A stretch of 64,000 bases of DNA from Apostichopus japonicus (Eukaryota; Echinodermata; Holothuroidea; Aspidochirotida; Stichopodidae): positions 10,125,501-10,189,500 of the forward strand of contig NC_092576.1 of the NCBI RefSeq assembly GCF_037975245.1, read 5' to 3'. Positions 62,976 to 64,000 of the stretch are shown here, piece after piece. The notes under the pieces are model-generated. The model was not told where the DNA came from. It made no database searches and saw only the letters and a program-made list of their open reading frames with translations. Numbering within the stretch: position 1 is the stretch's first letter; each line of letters opens with the position of its first letter. Position numbers and translations under genes: made by a program.

Positions 62976-64000
62976 GATCCTTGTCATTTCAAAGACACGT
63001 TATTTTAATGGGAGCTAAACATGCGTAAACGAATATTGTACAGAATGATTTATATTGCCTGCCTTAGTGTATCACATAATGTATAGTATAGCGACAGTTA
63101 GGTTCAACGACTATCGAATGAAAGTATATAATATGCATGTAATTTAACACTTGCTGTTTTCAAATTATAAACTATATATAACTACATCGAAAGTTCAAAG
63201 ATTGCTTCCTGAACATTTAACTTGCGATCTGTTTTTCCCATAATAAAACTCAGTTTCACTTCGATTTAACATATTGTTATGTGTTAGGCCTGTGCAAAAT
63301 ATGACCTGTTGTCTGGAACATAAAAACCAACGAAGCCTGCGTAGAACCGCTAGCGGAAGGGGGGGGGGGGGCAGTTGAGGAACATCGAAAAACATTATGT
63401 ATCGTCCAAATGTTATATATTGATGCTTTGTTGTGCATATATACCAGGGTCTTTTTAAGAATTTTTTAGTGCATGGGCCATTTCCCCAAAAAAGACCATC
63501 ACGACACTTTCTAAGCGGAGCACCACCGTCGGTTAGCGCGCAGCGTAAAAAGATTTAGGTGTAAAATAATTGAAAGATTTGAGTTATCATTATTTGTTTT
63601 ACATGGCAACAAGGGACGTTCTGCGGTGAGGGGGGGGGGGGCAAATGAGCTGAGCGGGTTGGCCGTGCAGGGGACTGTGCCTCAATATTAATAGTTCAAA
63701 TATTGGGGCTAACAATGAAACTGATAAGTCTATGTACAACGTATTGACGTAATAAACATATGTATGAAACGTAGTTTGAAAGTAGAGTACTACACTCACC
63801 ACGCAGGTTAAATCTTATAGGCGCTCTCTACGTTTATTGTTATTCTAACAATACTCCCACTTGAAGACCGGCAAGTTAGGAATAAACTACACTGATTGGT
63901 GGAAAGTGATCATGTGGTAGAATATTGTAGGAATTTAGGAAATAATTTGATTTATTCACAGTCTACAGAGCCTTGTAGAGTTTACAAAACTGATACATCC
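62976..64000. other. No gene recognised
   Basis: AT-rich with long G runs (63360, 63629). On the minus strand, GTGAGTGTAG at about 63800-63791 has the form of a splice donor after CCTGCGTG. It could end an upstream noncoding exon, but nothing supports it further. Confidence 0.35.

Overview
This is a eukaryotic (metazoan) genomic window. It is AT-rich and intron-rich, and dense in truncated non-LTR retrotransposons, tRNA-derived SINEs, MITEs, minisatellites and long G/C homopolymers. The gene content (a NACHT/NLR-type receptor, a cytosolic isocitrate dehydrogenase, a START-domain protein) and the repeat style fit a marine invertebrate. An echinoderm is my best guess, but no single sequence here proves that.

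Three protein genes can be built by matching splice sites, reading phase and family similarity. (1) Plus strand, 9674-20647: an NLR-like gene of 13 coding exons whose phases all agree (2820 nt, 939 residues). It has an N-terminal helical, possibly death-fold, domain, then a NACHT NTPase. The C-terminal region is not recognisable LRR. It is built from a block of consecutive exons present twice, with paired exon sizes of 221/206, 77/77 and 59/59 nt, identical phases and alignable peptides. This is the most unusual protein architecture in the window. (2) Minus strand, 49042-28446: a complete NADP-dependent isocitrate dehydrogenase (IDH1 type) of 11 coding exons (1230 nt, 409 residues) with all catalytic residues I could check. 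A decayed partial copy of its active-site exon lies just downstream of the real one. (3) Minus strand, 57844-56016: the 3' part of a START-domain lipid-transfer-like gene with a long Lys/Glu/Ala-rich tail. Its 5' exons were not found and may lie beyond the window.

Layout: 1-9.1 kb holds repeats, including a LINE ORF1 remnant, a MITE nested in a SINE, and a 5'-truncated RTE-like LINE. 9.7-20.7 kb is the NLR-like gene, whose introns hold a SINE, a hAT MITE and a 34-bp minisatellite. 20.7-28.4 kb is intergenic, with a hAT transposase remnant, a LINE tail, a second MITE copy, several minisatellites and a U2 snRNA-like fragment. 28.4-49.0 kb is the IDH gene, with LINE tails and three MITE families in its introns. 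49.0-55.6 kb is intergenic with no gene found. 55.6-57.8 kb is the START gene 3' end. 57.8-64 kb is probably its intron or upstream sequence, with (TA)n and a 45-bp minisatellite.

The three genes show no functional linkage; the NLR-like protein is inferred to be an innate immune sensor, IDH makes cytosolic NADPH, and the START protein probably binds lipid. All exon models come from reading the sequence, without transcript evidence.
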